A DNA stretch of 11,466 nucleotides from Candidatus Equimonas enterica (GTDB lineage Bacteria > Bacteroidota > Bacteroidia > Bacteroidales > Bacteroidaceae). The stretch lies in assembly GCA_018066225.1 (NCBI GenBank), contig JAGHRU010000145.1, forward strand, positions 1-11,466, read 5' to 3'. The notes beneath the pieces were generated by a model, which worked only from the letters and a program-made list of their open reading frames with translations, did not search any database and had not been told where the DNA came from. This document shows positions 1 through 6,876 of the stretch, in pieces. Each line of letters opens with the position of its first letter. Position 1 is the stretch's first letter. Position numbers and translations under genes: made by a program.

Positions 1-78
1 CTGTACGACGGCATGACCAACGTGAGCATCGGCCTCACCTGGCGCGCCGACCTGCTGCACTGGAAACGCAAAGGATAA
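1..78 (+). CDS. C-terminal end of an unidentified protein (partial)
   Basis: Frame 1 is open from the window edge to a TAA at 76-78 and gives 25 residues ending in NVSIGLTWRADLLHWKRKG. The stretch before the basic tail resembles a short amphipathic strand, as at the end of an outer-membrane beta-barrel, but this is too little to assign a family. It ends 27 nt before the next plus-strand gene, and no terminator is visible in that gap, so the two may be co-transcribed. The protein's identity cannot be judged from this window. Confidence 0.6.
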   Translation: MYDGMTNVSIGLTWRADLLHWKRKG

Positions 79-105
79 ACCCACACACCATATCACTACC
101 CCGCA

Positions 106-1242
106 ATGAAAAAGTACTTCACTGGCATCCCATGCCTCCTCTGTTTAGGCCTCTTCTTCGGCTATTTAGGCTACATCATGGGCGTGGCTAATATGATGAA
201 CACCATCATGCACACAGCCCACGACCTGCTGCTCAACACCTGCTTCTTCCTCATGGCCGTCTGCGTCATCACGGGCGCGCTTGGCCAGATTATGGCGAAG
301 TTCGGTGTCGTTGCCCTCGCCGAGAAGTTGCTGCGCCCCTTGATGCGCCCGCTGTTCCGCCTCCCGGGCACAGCCTCGCTGGGTGCTGTCGTCACCTTTC
401 TCAGCGACAACCCCGCCATTATCACGCTGGCCCATGACAAGAAATTCGCGGCCTACTTCAAGAAGTTCCAACTCGTCTCGCTCACCAACTTTGGTACGGC
501 ATTCGGCATGGGACTCATCGTCATCGTCTTCATGATAGGTCAAGGCTTCACCACCGCGCCTCTTGTAGGTCTAGGCGGTGCTTTCATCGGCTGCATCATC
601 TCCACCCGCCTCATGCAGCACTTCACCATCAAGGCCTACCCGCAGTATGCCGTAGAGTCGGCCTGCGAGCAAGCGGAAGAGGAGAGCGAAGACCAGCGTC
701 TGACGCAGGAAGAAGAGAAGAAGTCGGGCTTCATGGCTTTCCTCGACGCCATCCTCGACGGCGGCAAAGAGGGCGTCAATATCGGCCTCGCCATCATCCC
801 GGGCGTCATCGTCATCTCTACCGTCGTCATGCTGCTGACCTTCGGCACTGGCAAGTCGGGCGTCTATGACGGCAGTGCCTATCAAGGCGTAGAACTCCTG
901 CCGTGGGCGGCGCAGAAGGTGAGCATCGTCTTCGAGTGGCTCTTCGGCTTCACCGATCCCCATGTCATCGCCTTCCCCATTACGGCACTTGGTGCTGTGG
1001 GCGCGGCCATCGGTCTCATCCCCGAGTTCGTCCACCAAGGCTTCGTCAATGACAACGCTATCGCCGTCTGCACGGCTATGGGCATGTGTTGGAGCGGCTA
1101 TCTCAGCACCCATACCGCGATGCTCGACTCGCTGGGCTATCGCCACCTGACCTCCAAGGCCATCGGCGCACACACCATCGGCGGCCTCTGCGCAGGCATC
1201 ACCGCCCACTGGCTGTGGGTATTGGTGAGTATGATAGGCTGA
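106..1242 (+). CDS. CD0519/CD1768-type (nucleoside-recognition/Gate-like) integral membrane protein
   Basis: A 378-residue polytopic inner-membrane protein. Hydrophobic stretches lie near residues 6-26, 42-62, 88-110, 128-148, 151-168, 225-247, 288-306, 315-335 and 352-376. A charged cytoplasm-like linker with many Glu and Lys residues (about 185-208) divides it into two halves. The halves carry similar short motifs, LSDNPAI (residues 99-105) and VNDNAIAV (314-321), consistent with the duplicated architecture of Gate/nucleoside-recognition proteins related to SpmA/SpmB. The family assignment is by recognition of the overall sequence; substrate and role are unknown. The start is the first ATG after the upstream stop and leads directly into a hydrophobic N-terminus. 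The gene converges on ispH across a strong bidirectional hairpin. Transport of a nucleoside-like solute is possible but not shown. Confidence 0.75.
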   Translation: MKKYFTGIPCLLCLGLFFGYLGYIMGVANMMNTIMHTAHDLLLNTCFFLMAVCVITGALGQIMAKFGVVALAEKLLRPLMRPLFRLPGTASLGAVVTFLSDNPAIITLAHDKKFAAYFKKFQLVSLTNFGTAFGMGLIVIVFMIGQGFTTAPLVGLGGAFIGCIISTRLMQHFTIKAYPQYAVESACEQAEEESEDQRLTQEEEKKSGFMAFLDAILDGGKEGVNIGLAIIPGVIVISTVVMLLTFGTGKSGVYDGSAYQGVELLPWAAQKVSIVFEWLFGFTDPHVIAFPITALGAVGAAIGLIPEFVHQGFVNDNAIAVCTAMGMCWSGYLSTHTAMLDSLGYRHLTSKAIGAHTIGGLCAGITAHWLWVLVSMIG

Positions 1243-1256
1243 CCGCACTGATGCAT

Positions 1257-1304
1257 AAAAGCAAATACGGCAAACTGGATGTCCAGTTTGCCGTATTTGC
1301 TTTT
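1257..1304. terminator. Bidirectional intrinsic terminator, 23-bp perfect inverted repeat
   Basis: The left arm (1257-1279) and right arm (1282-1304) are exact reverse complements separated by only TG. Each arm begins with AAAA on its 5' side and ends with TTTT on its 3' side, so either transcript forms a stable hairpin whose 3' edge is a short U-run. It lies 14 nt after the stop of the plus-strand membrane protein gene and 10 nt beyond the stop of the minus-strand ispH gene, where a shared terminator of two converging units is expected. Confidence 0.85.
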
Positions 1305-1314
1305 GCGTATCTGC

Positions 1315-2187
1315 CTAACCGCGCATCTCCTTGACACGCTCAGCGCACTGCTCCATCAGCCACAGCGGCGTAGAGGTCGCCCCACAGATGCCTACGCTCT
1401 CGGCCCCTTCCAGCCACTCTGGGCGCAACGCGTCGGGTGCCTCTACCAAGAAACTGCGCGCATTGACGCTACGGCAGGCCTCGTAGAGCACCCGTCCGTT
1501 GCTGCTTTTCAGCCCGCAGACGAAGATGACCACGTCGTGCGTCGCTGCAAACTGCTGTATGCCGGGCAAGCGTCCGGAGACATTGCGGCAAATGGTATCG
1601 AAGTAGTAGAAACGTGCTGGGGAGACGATGCGCGCTGTGATGAAATCTACGATGCGGCGAAAGCCTTCCAAGGGCTTCGTCGTCTGCGAGAAGAGATAAA
1701 TGTCACGGGAGAAGTCCAACTTTGCCGCCTCTGCCTCTTCGGCGATGACGATGGCATTGCCTTCCGTCTGTCCCACGAGCCCCAGCACCTCGGCGTGTCC
1801 CGGCTTACCGTAGATGACGATTTGCGGTGGCGGCTCTCCCTCTTGGCGCGGCTGCTGATAGACTTGCTTGATGCGCTGCTGCAAACGCAACACCACAGGA
1901 CAGGTGGCATCGACGAGCGTGACGCCGTTCTGCTGCGCCGTGTGATAGATCTCGGGTGGCTCACCATGGGCACGCAGCAACACCTTCACGCCATGCAGCT
2001 GGCGAAAGGTGGCGTGGTCTATCATCTCCAGCCCCATACGGTTGAGACGCTCACATTCGCGGCTGTTGTGCACGATGTCGCCGAGGCAGTAGAAGTGGCC
2101 GCTCTCTGCCAGTTGCTCCTCTGCCTTGCGGATGGCTGTCGTCACCCCAAAGCAAAAGCCGGATGCCATGTCTATCTCCACTCTCAT
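1315..2187 (-). CDS. ispH: 4-hydroxy-3-methylbut-2-enyl diphosphate reductase (IspH/LytB)
   Basis: IspH performs the last step of the MEP pathway, reducing HMBPP to IPP and DMAPP with a [4Fe-4S] cluster in the cytosol. The 290-residue protein is of normal family length and shows the three cluster cysteines at C12 (SGFCFGV), C96 (DATCPVV) and C200 (DTICRN), matching the positions in E. coli IspH closely. Substrate-binding residues are also present: H40-N41, H74 (RAHGEPP), H131 and the catalytic E133 (GHAEV), the SQTT motif at 167-170, and SSN at 228-230. A short charged and Pro-rich insertion is seen at about 111-121. It is the last gene of a porQ-cmk-ispH unit, beginning 6 nt after cmk ends. 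It runs into the bidirectional terminator. This gene order is familiar from other Bacteroidales. Confidence 0.97.
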   Translation of the reverse strand: MRVEIDMASGFCFGVTTAIRKAEEQLAESGHFYCLGDIVHNSRECERLNRMGLEMIDHATFRQLHGVKVLLRAHGEPPEIYHTAQQNGVTLVDATCPVVLRLQQRIKQVYQQPRQEGEPPPQIVIYGKPGHAEVLGLVGQTEGNAIVIAEEAEAAKLDFSRDIYLFSQTTKPLEGFRRIVDFITARIVSPARFYYFDTICRNVSGRLPGIQQFAATHDVVIFVCGLKSSNGRVLYEACRSVNARSFLVEAPDALRPEWLEGAESVGICGATSTPLWLMEQCAERVKEMRG

Positions 2188-2193
2188 AGGCCA

Positions 2194-2889
2194 TCAGTCT
2201 CCAACGACTTTATGATACTGCGCGAGCAACCACGCCGACTGCTGCTCACGCGTCAGCGCAGAGTTGTCAAGCACGATGGCATCTTCGGCCTGTCGCAAGG
2301 GGTTCATGGCGCGATGGGAGTCGATGTAGTCGCGCTCTTGTACGTTGCGCAGGATGTCGTCGTAGGCAGCGGGCATACCTTTGGCTTGCAGTTCGTCGTA
2401 ACGCCGACGGGCTCGCACTTCGGCCGAAGCGGTGACAAAGATTTTCAACTCGGCGTGTGGGAACACGGCCGTGCCGATGTCGCGTCCATCCATGACGATA
2501 CCCTTTTGCTCGCCCATCTGCTGCTGGAGCCGCGTCATGGCGATGCGCACGAAAGGCAGCGCGGCGATAGGACTGACATGCGCACTGACCTCGAGCGTAC
2601 GAATGGCTTGCTCTACACACTCTTCGCCCAGCATCGTCTCGGGGAGACGGGTGGCGGCGTTGAGGCGAAAGCCGACGCGCACCTCGGGCATGAGGGACTC
2701 GAGACGCGCAGCATCGAGATGGTCGTCAGCGTCGAAGCAACCCGCACGCAGGGCATAGAGAGTGACGGCGCGATACATGGCGCCACTATCGACATAGATA
2801 TAGCCGATGTCGCGTGCCAACTGCTTGGCCATCGTGCTCTTGCCGCACGAACTATGGCCATCGATGGCAATGATGATTTTGCGAGACAT
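2194..2889 (-). CDS. cmk: Cytidylate kinase (CMP kinase)
   Basis: Cmk transfers phosphate from ATP to CMP or dCMP for nucleic-acid and CDP-lipid synthesis in the cytosol. The 231-residue protein starts with a beta strand and a P-loop, GHSSCGKST (residues 11-19). It continues with the CMP-binding DSGAMYRAVT (34-43), the GRDIGT motif (135-140), and the LID and base-binding region with RRRYDEL, then NVQERDYIDSHRAMNPL (182-198), which is diagnostic of Cmk rather than adenylate kinase. Length is normal. It lies 37 nt downstream of porQ and 6 nt upstream of ispH on the same strand, so it is most likely part of one transcript. A 542-codon open frame on the opposite strand is a shadow of this gene and ispH. 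Confidence 0.96.
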   Translation of the reverse strand: MSRKIIIAIDGHSSCGKSTMAKQLARDIGYIYVDSGAMYRAVTLYALRAGCFDADDHLDAARLESLMPEVRVGFRLNAATRLPETMLGEECVEQAIRTLEVSAHVSPIAALPFVRIAMTRLQQQMGEQKGIVMDGRDIGTAVFPHAELKIFVTASAEVRARRRYDELQAKGMPAAYDDILRNVQERDYIDSHRAMNPLRQAEDAIVLDNSALTREQQSAWLLAQYHKVVGD

Positions 2890-2926
2890 AGCAAATGCTT
2901 TTTATGAAAAGGGCTTTGCGCTGCAC

Positions 2927-3916
2927 TTACAACGCGTAGCCGAGGTTGAACATCAGGGAGGAACAGGCTTGGTGGTAGCGGGCGTAACTTGCGCCAAACT
3001 TGATTTTCTTCAAATTGACTCCCGCACCGAGCGAAAGCCCCGCCAGATGCGAAGAGCCCGCGGCTTTGAGTTCGGCTGCACGACGGAAGTTGTAGCCAGC
3101 CGCTATATAGAAGACATCGGAAGGCAGAAGGTCAATGCCGATGACGAAGTGGCGCAGCAACTTGCTACCGAAACCGAGTTTCTCGCCGTCTTCTGCAAAG
3201 AAGTCACTGTCTTTCCAGCGGGTGAGGTCGGTGGCGGTGATGTGCAGACGCACCGGCATGTGCGCCATGCCTTGACTCAGGCCCACTTGCAAGGAATAAG
3301 GGATGCGCTCGCTGCGGCCGTCGAAGGTGCTGAGTTGTGCACCGACATTGCGCATTAAGAGCGAGACGGAGAGGTCGCGGTCGGCATCGAAGTAGTTGAG
3401 ACCAAGATCGAAAGCCAAAGCCGTGCTATGGAAATCGGCAATGGAAGCGTTGAGAAGCTTGACCGTCGCGCCACCAGCCCAGCGGTCGGAAAGCAGGTAA
3501 CTGTATCCTGCGCCGACGAGAATGTCCTTGGGCGAGAACTGCCCCAGTACGTTGCCCATAGCGTCAGTCTCATCCATCGCGCCGTAACCCATATAGGAGA
3601 TGGTCGCCATAGCCGTATGGCGTTCGCCAAAAGCCTTGACATATTCTGCGCCAAGGAGTTTGCCGCCGTCGGCATAGGTCATGAAGTTGAGCCCGAAACT
3701 GTTGTCGCTCACAGCAGAGAGCATAGCAGGATTGGCCAAGCCAGCAGCGGGAGCATTCTCTACGAGCGAAGCGTTGTCACCGCCGAGCGCAGCGGTATGC
3801 GACGAGAGCGGCAGGCGCAGCATATTGAAGGCGGAAGTGCTCTCCTGCGCTGCCGTGCTGACGCAGACGAAGAGGGCGCAGAGCAGAGCGAGAGCGGCTT
3901 TTATGTCATTTTTCAT
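2927..3916 (-). CDS. porQ: Type IX secretion system protein PorQ
   Basis: PorQ is an outer-membrane-associated component of the Bacteroidota type IX secretion system, which exports and anchors cargo carrying a C-terminal sorting domain. The 329-residue protein has a signal peptide (residues 1-23, hydrophobic core ALALLCALFVCVSTAA, likely cut before Q24). After it comes the family signature FNMLRLPLSSHTAALGG (30-46), then NPAMLS and many alternating strands typical of a PorV/PorQ-like beta-barrel, ending in FNLGYAL. The segment shared with other PorQ proteins is recognised from family knowledge. It heads an operon with cmk and ispH, an arrangement also known in Porphyromonas. Transcription probably starts from the -7 box 24 nt upstream. 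Its presence predicts that the rest of the system (porK-N, porU, porV, sov) lies elsewhere in the genome. Confidence 0.92.
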   Translation of the reverse strand: MKNDIKAALALLCALFVCVSTAAQESTSAFNMLRLPLSSHTAALGGDNASLVENAPAAGLANPAMLSAVSDNSFGLNFMTYADGGKLLGAEYVKAFGERHTAMATISYMGYGAMDETDAMGNVLGQFSPKDILVGAGYSYLLSDRWAGGATVKLLNASIADFHSTALAFDLGLNYFDADRDLSVSLLMRNVGAQLSTFDGRSERIPYSLQVGLSQGMAHMPVRLHITATDLTRWKDSDFFAEDGEKLGFGSKLLRHFVIGIDLLPSDVFYIAAGYNFRRAAELKAAGSSHLAGLSLGAGVNLKKIKFGASYARYHQACSSLMFNLGYAL

Positions 3917-3939
3917 AAGGTGTCAATAAAATTTCAGGG

Positions 3940-3947
3940 CAAAGGTA
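3940..3947 (-). promoter_or_regulatory. Bacteroidota -7 promoter box for porQ-cmk-ispH
   Basis: On the minus strand this reads TACCTTTG, an exact match to the Bacteroidota -7 consensus TAnnTTTG, in an AT-rich gap 23 nt upstream of the porQ ATG. No clear TTTG -33 box is seen at the usual 19-21 nt spacing. The predicted leader would be short, about 15-20 nt. Confidence 0.7.
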
Positions 3948-3969
3948 CGACTAATTTGGAAATAAAGCG

Positions 3970-3977
3970 TAATTTTG
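3970..3977 (+). promoter_or_regulatory. Bacteroidota -7 promoter box for the TonB-family gene
   Basis: Reads TAATTTTG, an exact TAnnTTTG match, followed by C as is common. It points toward the TonB-family gene and would leave a leader of about 75-80 nt. The -33 element is not obvious: a TTTG at 3955-3958 is only 11 nt away. Together with the opposite box at 3940-3947 it makes this 145-nt gap a divergent promoter region. Confidence 0.6.
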
Positions 3978-4061
3978 CACATTGAATTTGCGTGGCAAGG
4001 CACAAATAAGCGCGTTTAGCGACATTGGTGGCTTCGTAGCGCGTCTCTTCGCTCATCCGAT

Positions 4062-4856
4062 ATGCCCAATGACCCTCTCTACGACCGTGAGTGGTGCGAT
4101 CTCGTCTTCGAGCACCGCAACCGCGACTATGGCGCCTACGAGCTTCGCCGTCTCGCAGGGCGTCGCTATCGGTATGTGATGGCCATCTTTGGCAGCATAT
4201 TCTTGGCTCTGCTCATCGCCGCAGGGGTGATGGCCTATCACATCTATACCCTCGCCAAAGAAGCGGCGAGCGAAATCGACAAGATAGCGAAGATGGAGCC
4301 GCTCAAATCCAAGGAGGAATACGAAATCAAGAAGATAAGTGCGGGACGCAAAGTCACGCCCCACATGGCAAAGAACGCCAGCGAAGCCATGCCGGTCATC
4401 ACCGAAGAGAGCAGCAACACGCTGCCCATAGGCGAGGCCACGCCCGACGAGATCGACATAGACGAGAAGACCTTCGTGGCCGTCGATATGGATAAGCAGC
4501 ACAACGCTGAGCAGAAGGACTTGCCCGTGGAAGGGGCGCAGCTGACCGCCACCGAGGTCGTCGAAGAGATGCCCCAGTTTCCCGGCGGTCTGAAAGCCTT
4601 GATGCAGTATCTCGACGAGCACGTCACCTATCCAGAAGTCTGCCAAAAGGGCAAGGTGACCGGGACGGTGGAGGTGACCTTCATTGTGGATGTCGATGGC
4701 AGCATCCTTGACGCTCGCGTCACCCAGAAGGCGCATCCGCGTCTGGACAAAGCCGCCCTGACCGCCATAGAAGGCATGGCGAAGTGGAAGCCGGGCAAAT
4801 ATCACGGTTTCTCCACCCCCGTGCAAGTCACCATCCCCGTACAATTCAGTCTATAA
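4062..4856 (+). CDS. TonB-family energy transducer
   Basis: TonB-type proteins span the periplasm and pass proton-motive energy from ExbB/ExbD to outer-membrane TonB-dependent transporters. The N-terminus carries the Bacteroidota signature W11 followed by LVFEHRNRDYGAYELRR (14-30). One membrane helix follows at about 38-60, then a charged, Glu/Lys-rich periplasmic linker (65-165). EEMPQFPGG (168-176) precedes a TonB_C domain (about 178-264) with YPEVCQKGKVTGTV and MAKWKPGK. The linker lacks the Pro-Lys/Pro-Glu repeats of classical TonB. At 264 residues it is a normal length for the Bacteroidota version. No exbB or exbD is nearby, so its partners must be encoded elsewhere. It probably begins a transcript that includes the isoprenyl synthase 21 nt downstream. 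Confidence 0.9.
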   Translation: MPNDPLYDREWCDLVFEHRNRDYGAYELRRLAGRRYRYVMAIFGSIFLALLIAAGVMAYHIYTLAKEAASEIDKIAKMEPLKSKEEYEIKKISAGRKVTPHMAKNASEAMPVITEESSNTLPIGEATPDEIDIDEKTFVAVDMDKQHNAEQKDLPVEGAQLTATEVVEEMPQFPGGLKALMQYLDEHVTYPEVCQKGKVTGTVEVTFIVDVDGSILDARVTQKAHPRLDKAALTAIEGMAKWKPGKYHGFSTPVQVTIPVQFSL

Positions 4857-4877
4857 CCTCTGCCCAACCCATTGCTT

Positions 4878-5828
4878 ATGAAATCGCTCATCAACGACCT
4901 GCTGCATACGCTTCCTTATCCCGAAGTGCGCCCCGAAGGGCTATACGAGCCCATAGAATATGTGCTCGCTATGGGTGGTAAACGGCTGCGCCCCGTGCTG
5001 CTACTGCTCGCCTACCGCCTCTACCGCGACGACATCGCACGCGCCACAGCCGCCGCCGTCGCCATCGAGACCTACCACAACCACACGCTGCTGCACGACG
5101 ACCTCATGGATCACGCCGACATGCGCCGCGGCATGCCCACGGTGCACTGCAAGTGGGACGCCAACACGGCCGTACTCTCGGGCGATGCGATGCTTATCAT
5201 GGCGTTTCGCAAACTGTCCGAAGTGGCGTGCAGCCGCCGTGCCGCCGTGATGGAGACCTTTGCTGCGACGGCGCAGCAGATATGCGAGGGACAGCAGTAT
5301 GACGTCAATTTCGAGCGGCGCAGCGACGTCACCGAAGCCGAGTACATCGAGATGATACGCTTGAAGACCGCCGTCTTGCTGGGCTGTGCCGTCAAGATAG
5401 GCGCACTCATCGCCGATGCCAGCGCGGCCGACTGCGACACGCTCTACCGCTTTGCCGAGCGCATCGGTCTGGCCTTCCAGTTCCAAGACGACTACCTCGA
5501 CACCTACGGCGACCCGGCCACCTTCGGCAAGAAAATCGGCGGCGACATCCTCTGCGGCAAGAAGACCTACCTCGTGGTAGCCACCATGCAGCGCAGCACG
5601 CCCGAGGAGCAGGCCACGCTAATGGCGTTGCTGGCCGACACCACACTGCCTGCCGCCGAGAAAATCAGCCGTGTGCGCGCCCTCTACGATGCCAAGGGCA
5701 TCCCCGAAGTGTGCCGCACCGCCATCGCGCAATACTACGACGCGGCCAAGGCCATTCTCGCTGACCTCAGCGTCGATGCCACGCCCCTATGGGCGTATGC
5801 CGAGAGCCTGCTCGGACGTGCCCAATAA
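4878..5828 (+). CDS. Short-chain trans-isoprenyl diphosphate synthase (FPP/GGPP synthase-like)
   Basis: Condenses IPP with allylic diphosphates to give precursors for undecaprenyl phosphate and quinone side chains. From the ATG at 4878 the protein has 316 residues; a TTG 6 nt upstream is a less likely start. Visible motifs are GGKRLRP (33-39), the first Asp-rich motif DDLMD (74-78) followed by MRRG, a KT pair at 163-164, the second Asp-rich motif QFQDDYLD (201-208) and GKK near 217-219 and 227-229. The overall sequence, especially YEPIEYVLAMGGKRLRPVLLLLAY, matches the Bacteroidales geranylgeranyl/farnesyl synthase type rather than the octaprenyl enzyme. The residue five before the first Asp is H69, where an aromatic residue normally limits chain length. 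Product length therefore cannot be fixed from sequence. It follows the TonB gene closely. Confidence 0.9.
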   Translation: MKSLINDLLHTLPYPEVRPEGLYEPIEYVLAMGGKRLRPVLLLLAYRLYRDDIARATAAAVAIETYHNHTLLHDDLMDHADMRRGMPTVHCKWDANTAVLSGDAMLIMAFRKLSEVACSRRAAVMETFAATAQQICEGQQYDVNFERRSDVTEAEYIEMIRLKTAVLLGCAVKIGALIADASAADCDTLYRFAERIGLAFQFQDDYLDTYGDPATFGKKIGGDILCGKKTYLVVATMQRSTPEEQATLMALLADTTLPAAEKISRVRALYDAKGIPEVCRTAIAQYYDAAKAILADLSVDATPLWAYAESLLGRAQ

Positions 5829-5887
5829 GCACAGCGCAGACCACCGCTGCCGTGGGACACAAAATGTCGTCGCCCGAAGGCCGTCAC

Positions 5888-5994
5888 ACGACAAGGGCAA
5901 ATCGTCGCAACGATAAGAGCAGATAGTGAAAACGACAAGGGCAGACCGTTTTTCCGCTCTGCCCAAACCGTGAAAGCAAGGCGCAAAACCTCTT
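5888..5994 (+). repeat. Dispersed intergenic repeat, copy A: four 22-bp units with a hairpin
   Basis: Units lie at 5888-5909, 5910-5931, 5932-5953 and 5954-5975, each exactly 22 nt. The first three share the core ACGAYAAGRGCARA; the fourth starts with the inverted form CCGCTCTGCCC. A tail to about 5994 is also conserved with copy B at 10398-10517. Units 2 and 3 match their closest copy-B units at 20 of 22 positions. The unit 3/4 junction folds into a hairpin (5939-5964: 7 bp, one C-C mismatch, 2 bp, T-rich loop). The element occupies most of the 175-nt gap between the isoprenyl synthase and the TatD gene and ends about 10 nt before the TatD ATG. The rest of the gap (5829-5887) shows nothing else recognisable. 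Function is unknown. Confidence 0.8.
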
Positions 5995-6003
5995 TAAGGC
6001 ACA

Positions 6004-6861
6004 ATGTATTATATCGACACGCACACCCATATCTACGACGAAGCCTTCGACGCCGACCGCGCGGAGGTTGTGGCGTGCGCCGTCGCAGCAGGTTGCCAAG
6101 GCCTGCTACTGCCCTGCATCGATGGCGATAGCCTTGCCCCGATGCACCGCCTCTGCGCTGCCTATCCCGACCTGTGCCACCCCATGATAGGGCTGCACCC
6201 CACCGAGATACCCGACGACCCACAGCCCACGCTCCGCGCTATGGCAGAGGCGCTGGAAGCCGCCGACCACCCCTACATCGCTATCGGCGAAGTCGGCATG
6301 GACCTCTACTGGGACGCTTCGCGACGCGACGAGCAGCGCAGCGTCTTCCTCACACAAGCCCAGTGGGCGTGCCGCCATCGCCTGCCCATGTCGATCCACA
6401 GCCGCAGCGCACACCGCGACATCGTCAGCCTCCTCACTCCGCTGCGCCACGACCTCGCCGGCGGCGTGTTCCACTGCTTCAGCGGCACAGCAGACGAAGC
6501 ATCCGAACTGCTTCGCTTCGACGGCTTCGCACTCGGCATCGGCGGCGTCATCACCTACGCCTTTGGCAAACATTCCCCCAGCGACGCCACAGCAGCCATG
6601 CCCCCACAAGCCATGACGCGCGCCCTGCGTCCCGACACGCTGCCCAGTGTGCTGCGCGAAGTCGTGCCCCTCGAGCGCATCGTCGTAGAGACCGATGCCC
6701 CCTATCTGCCCCCGGCACCTCACCGCGGAGAGCGCAACACGCCAGCCTTCGTGCCGCATATCCTCGCCGCCCTCGCCGCCATCTATGAGACGGACATCGA
6801 CACCGTGGCACGCATCACTACCGACACCGCACGCCGCATCTTCCGCCTCCCCCAACGCTAA
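6004..6861 (+). CDS. TatD-family metal-dependent hydrolase (DNase)
   Basis: TatD proteins are TIM-barrel amidohydrolase-superfamily enzymes with two-metal sites; characterised members are 3'-5' exonucleases acting on DNA. The 285-residue protein shows all metal ligands: H7 and H9 (DTHTH), E96 (GEVGMDLYWD), H132 (IHSR), H157 (HCFSG) and D231 (ETDAPYLPP). The GLHP motif (63-66) and the C-terminal helix of the family are also present. Between GGVITY (180-185) and LPSVLREVVPL (213-223) there is an extra loop of roughly 25 residues rich in Ala, Met and Pro, where homologues usually have a short K-rich turn. It starts just after repeat copy A, with no clear promoter in the gap, and is followed after 15 nt by the HTH gene, so it likely belongs to the same transcript. 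Confidence 0.93.
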   Translation: MYYIDTHTHIYDEAFDADRAEVVACAVAAGCQGLLLPCIDGDSLAPMHRLCAAYPDLCHPMIGLHPTEIPDDPQPTLRAMAEALEAADHPYIAIGEVGMDLYWDASRRDEQRSVFLTQAQWACRHRLPMSIHSRSAHRDIVSLLTPLRHDLAGGVFHCFSGTADEASELLRFDGFALGIGGVITYAFGKHSPSDATAAMPPQAMTRALRPDTLPSVLREVVPLERIVVETDAPYLPPAPHRGERNTPAFVPHILAALAAIYETDIDTVARITTDTARRIFRLPQR

Positions 6862-6876
6862 CCCCGCTCCCCCTCC

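Noticed and set aside
2111..2186. Possible frameshift or fusion between cmk and ispH
   Set aside because: Each has its own intact stop and start with a 6-nt gap; lengths and motifs are normal for both.
1279..2907. 542-codon plus-strand open frame antisense to ispH and cmk
   Set aside because: Both minus-strand proteins are complete and carry all family motifs. The antisense translation has no recognisable domain and is explained by GC-rich codon use leaving the opposite frame free of stops.
4872..4880. TTG at 4872 as the start of the isoprenyl synthase
   Set aside because: An in-frame ATG lies 6 nt downstream and gives the usual N-terminus; nothing favours the TTG.
5939..5964. Hairpin in repeat copy A as an intrinsic terminator of the isoprenyl synthase gene
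   Set aside because: No T-run follows the stem (the next bases are AAACCG); the T-run is in the loop.
5888..5975. Repeat units considered as a CRISPR array
   Set aside because: The units are contiguous with no unique spacers, only four in number, and no cas genes are present.
5888..5994. Minus-strand frames over the two repeats give similar peptides (both contain ALIV-x-TICPCR), suggesting a small gene family
   Set aside because: The similarity follows the DNA repeat and stops at its edge. The 22-nt period is not a multiple of three, so units are read in different frames, and flanking residues are unrelated. A repeat is the simpler explanation.
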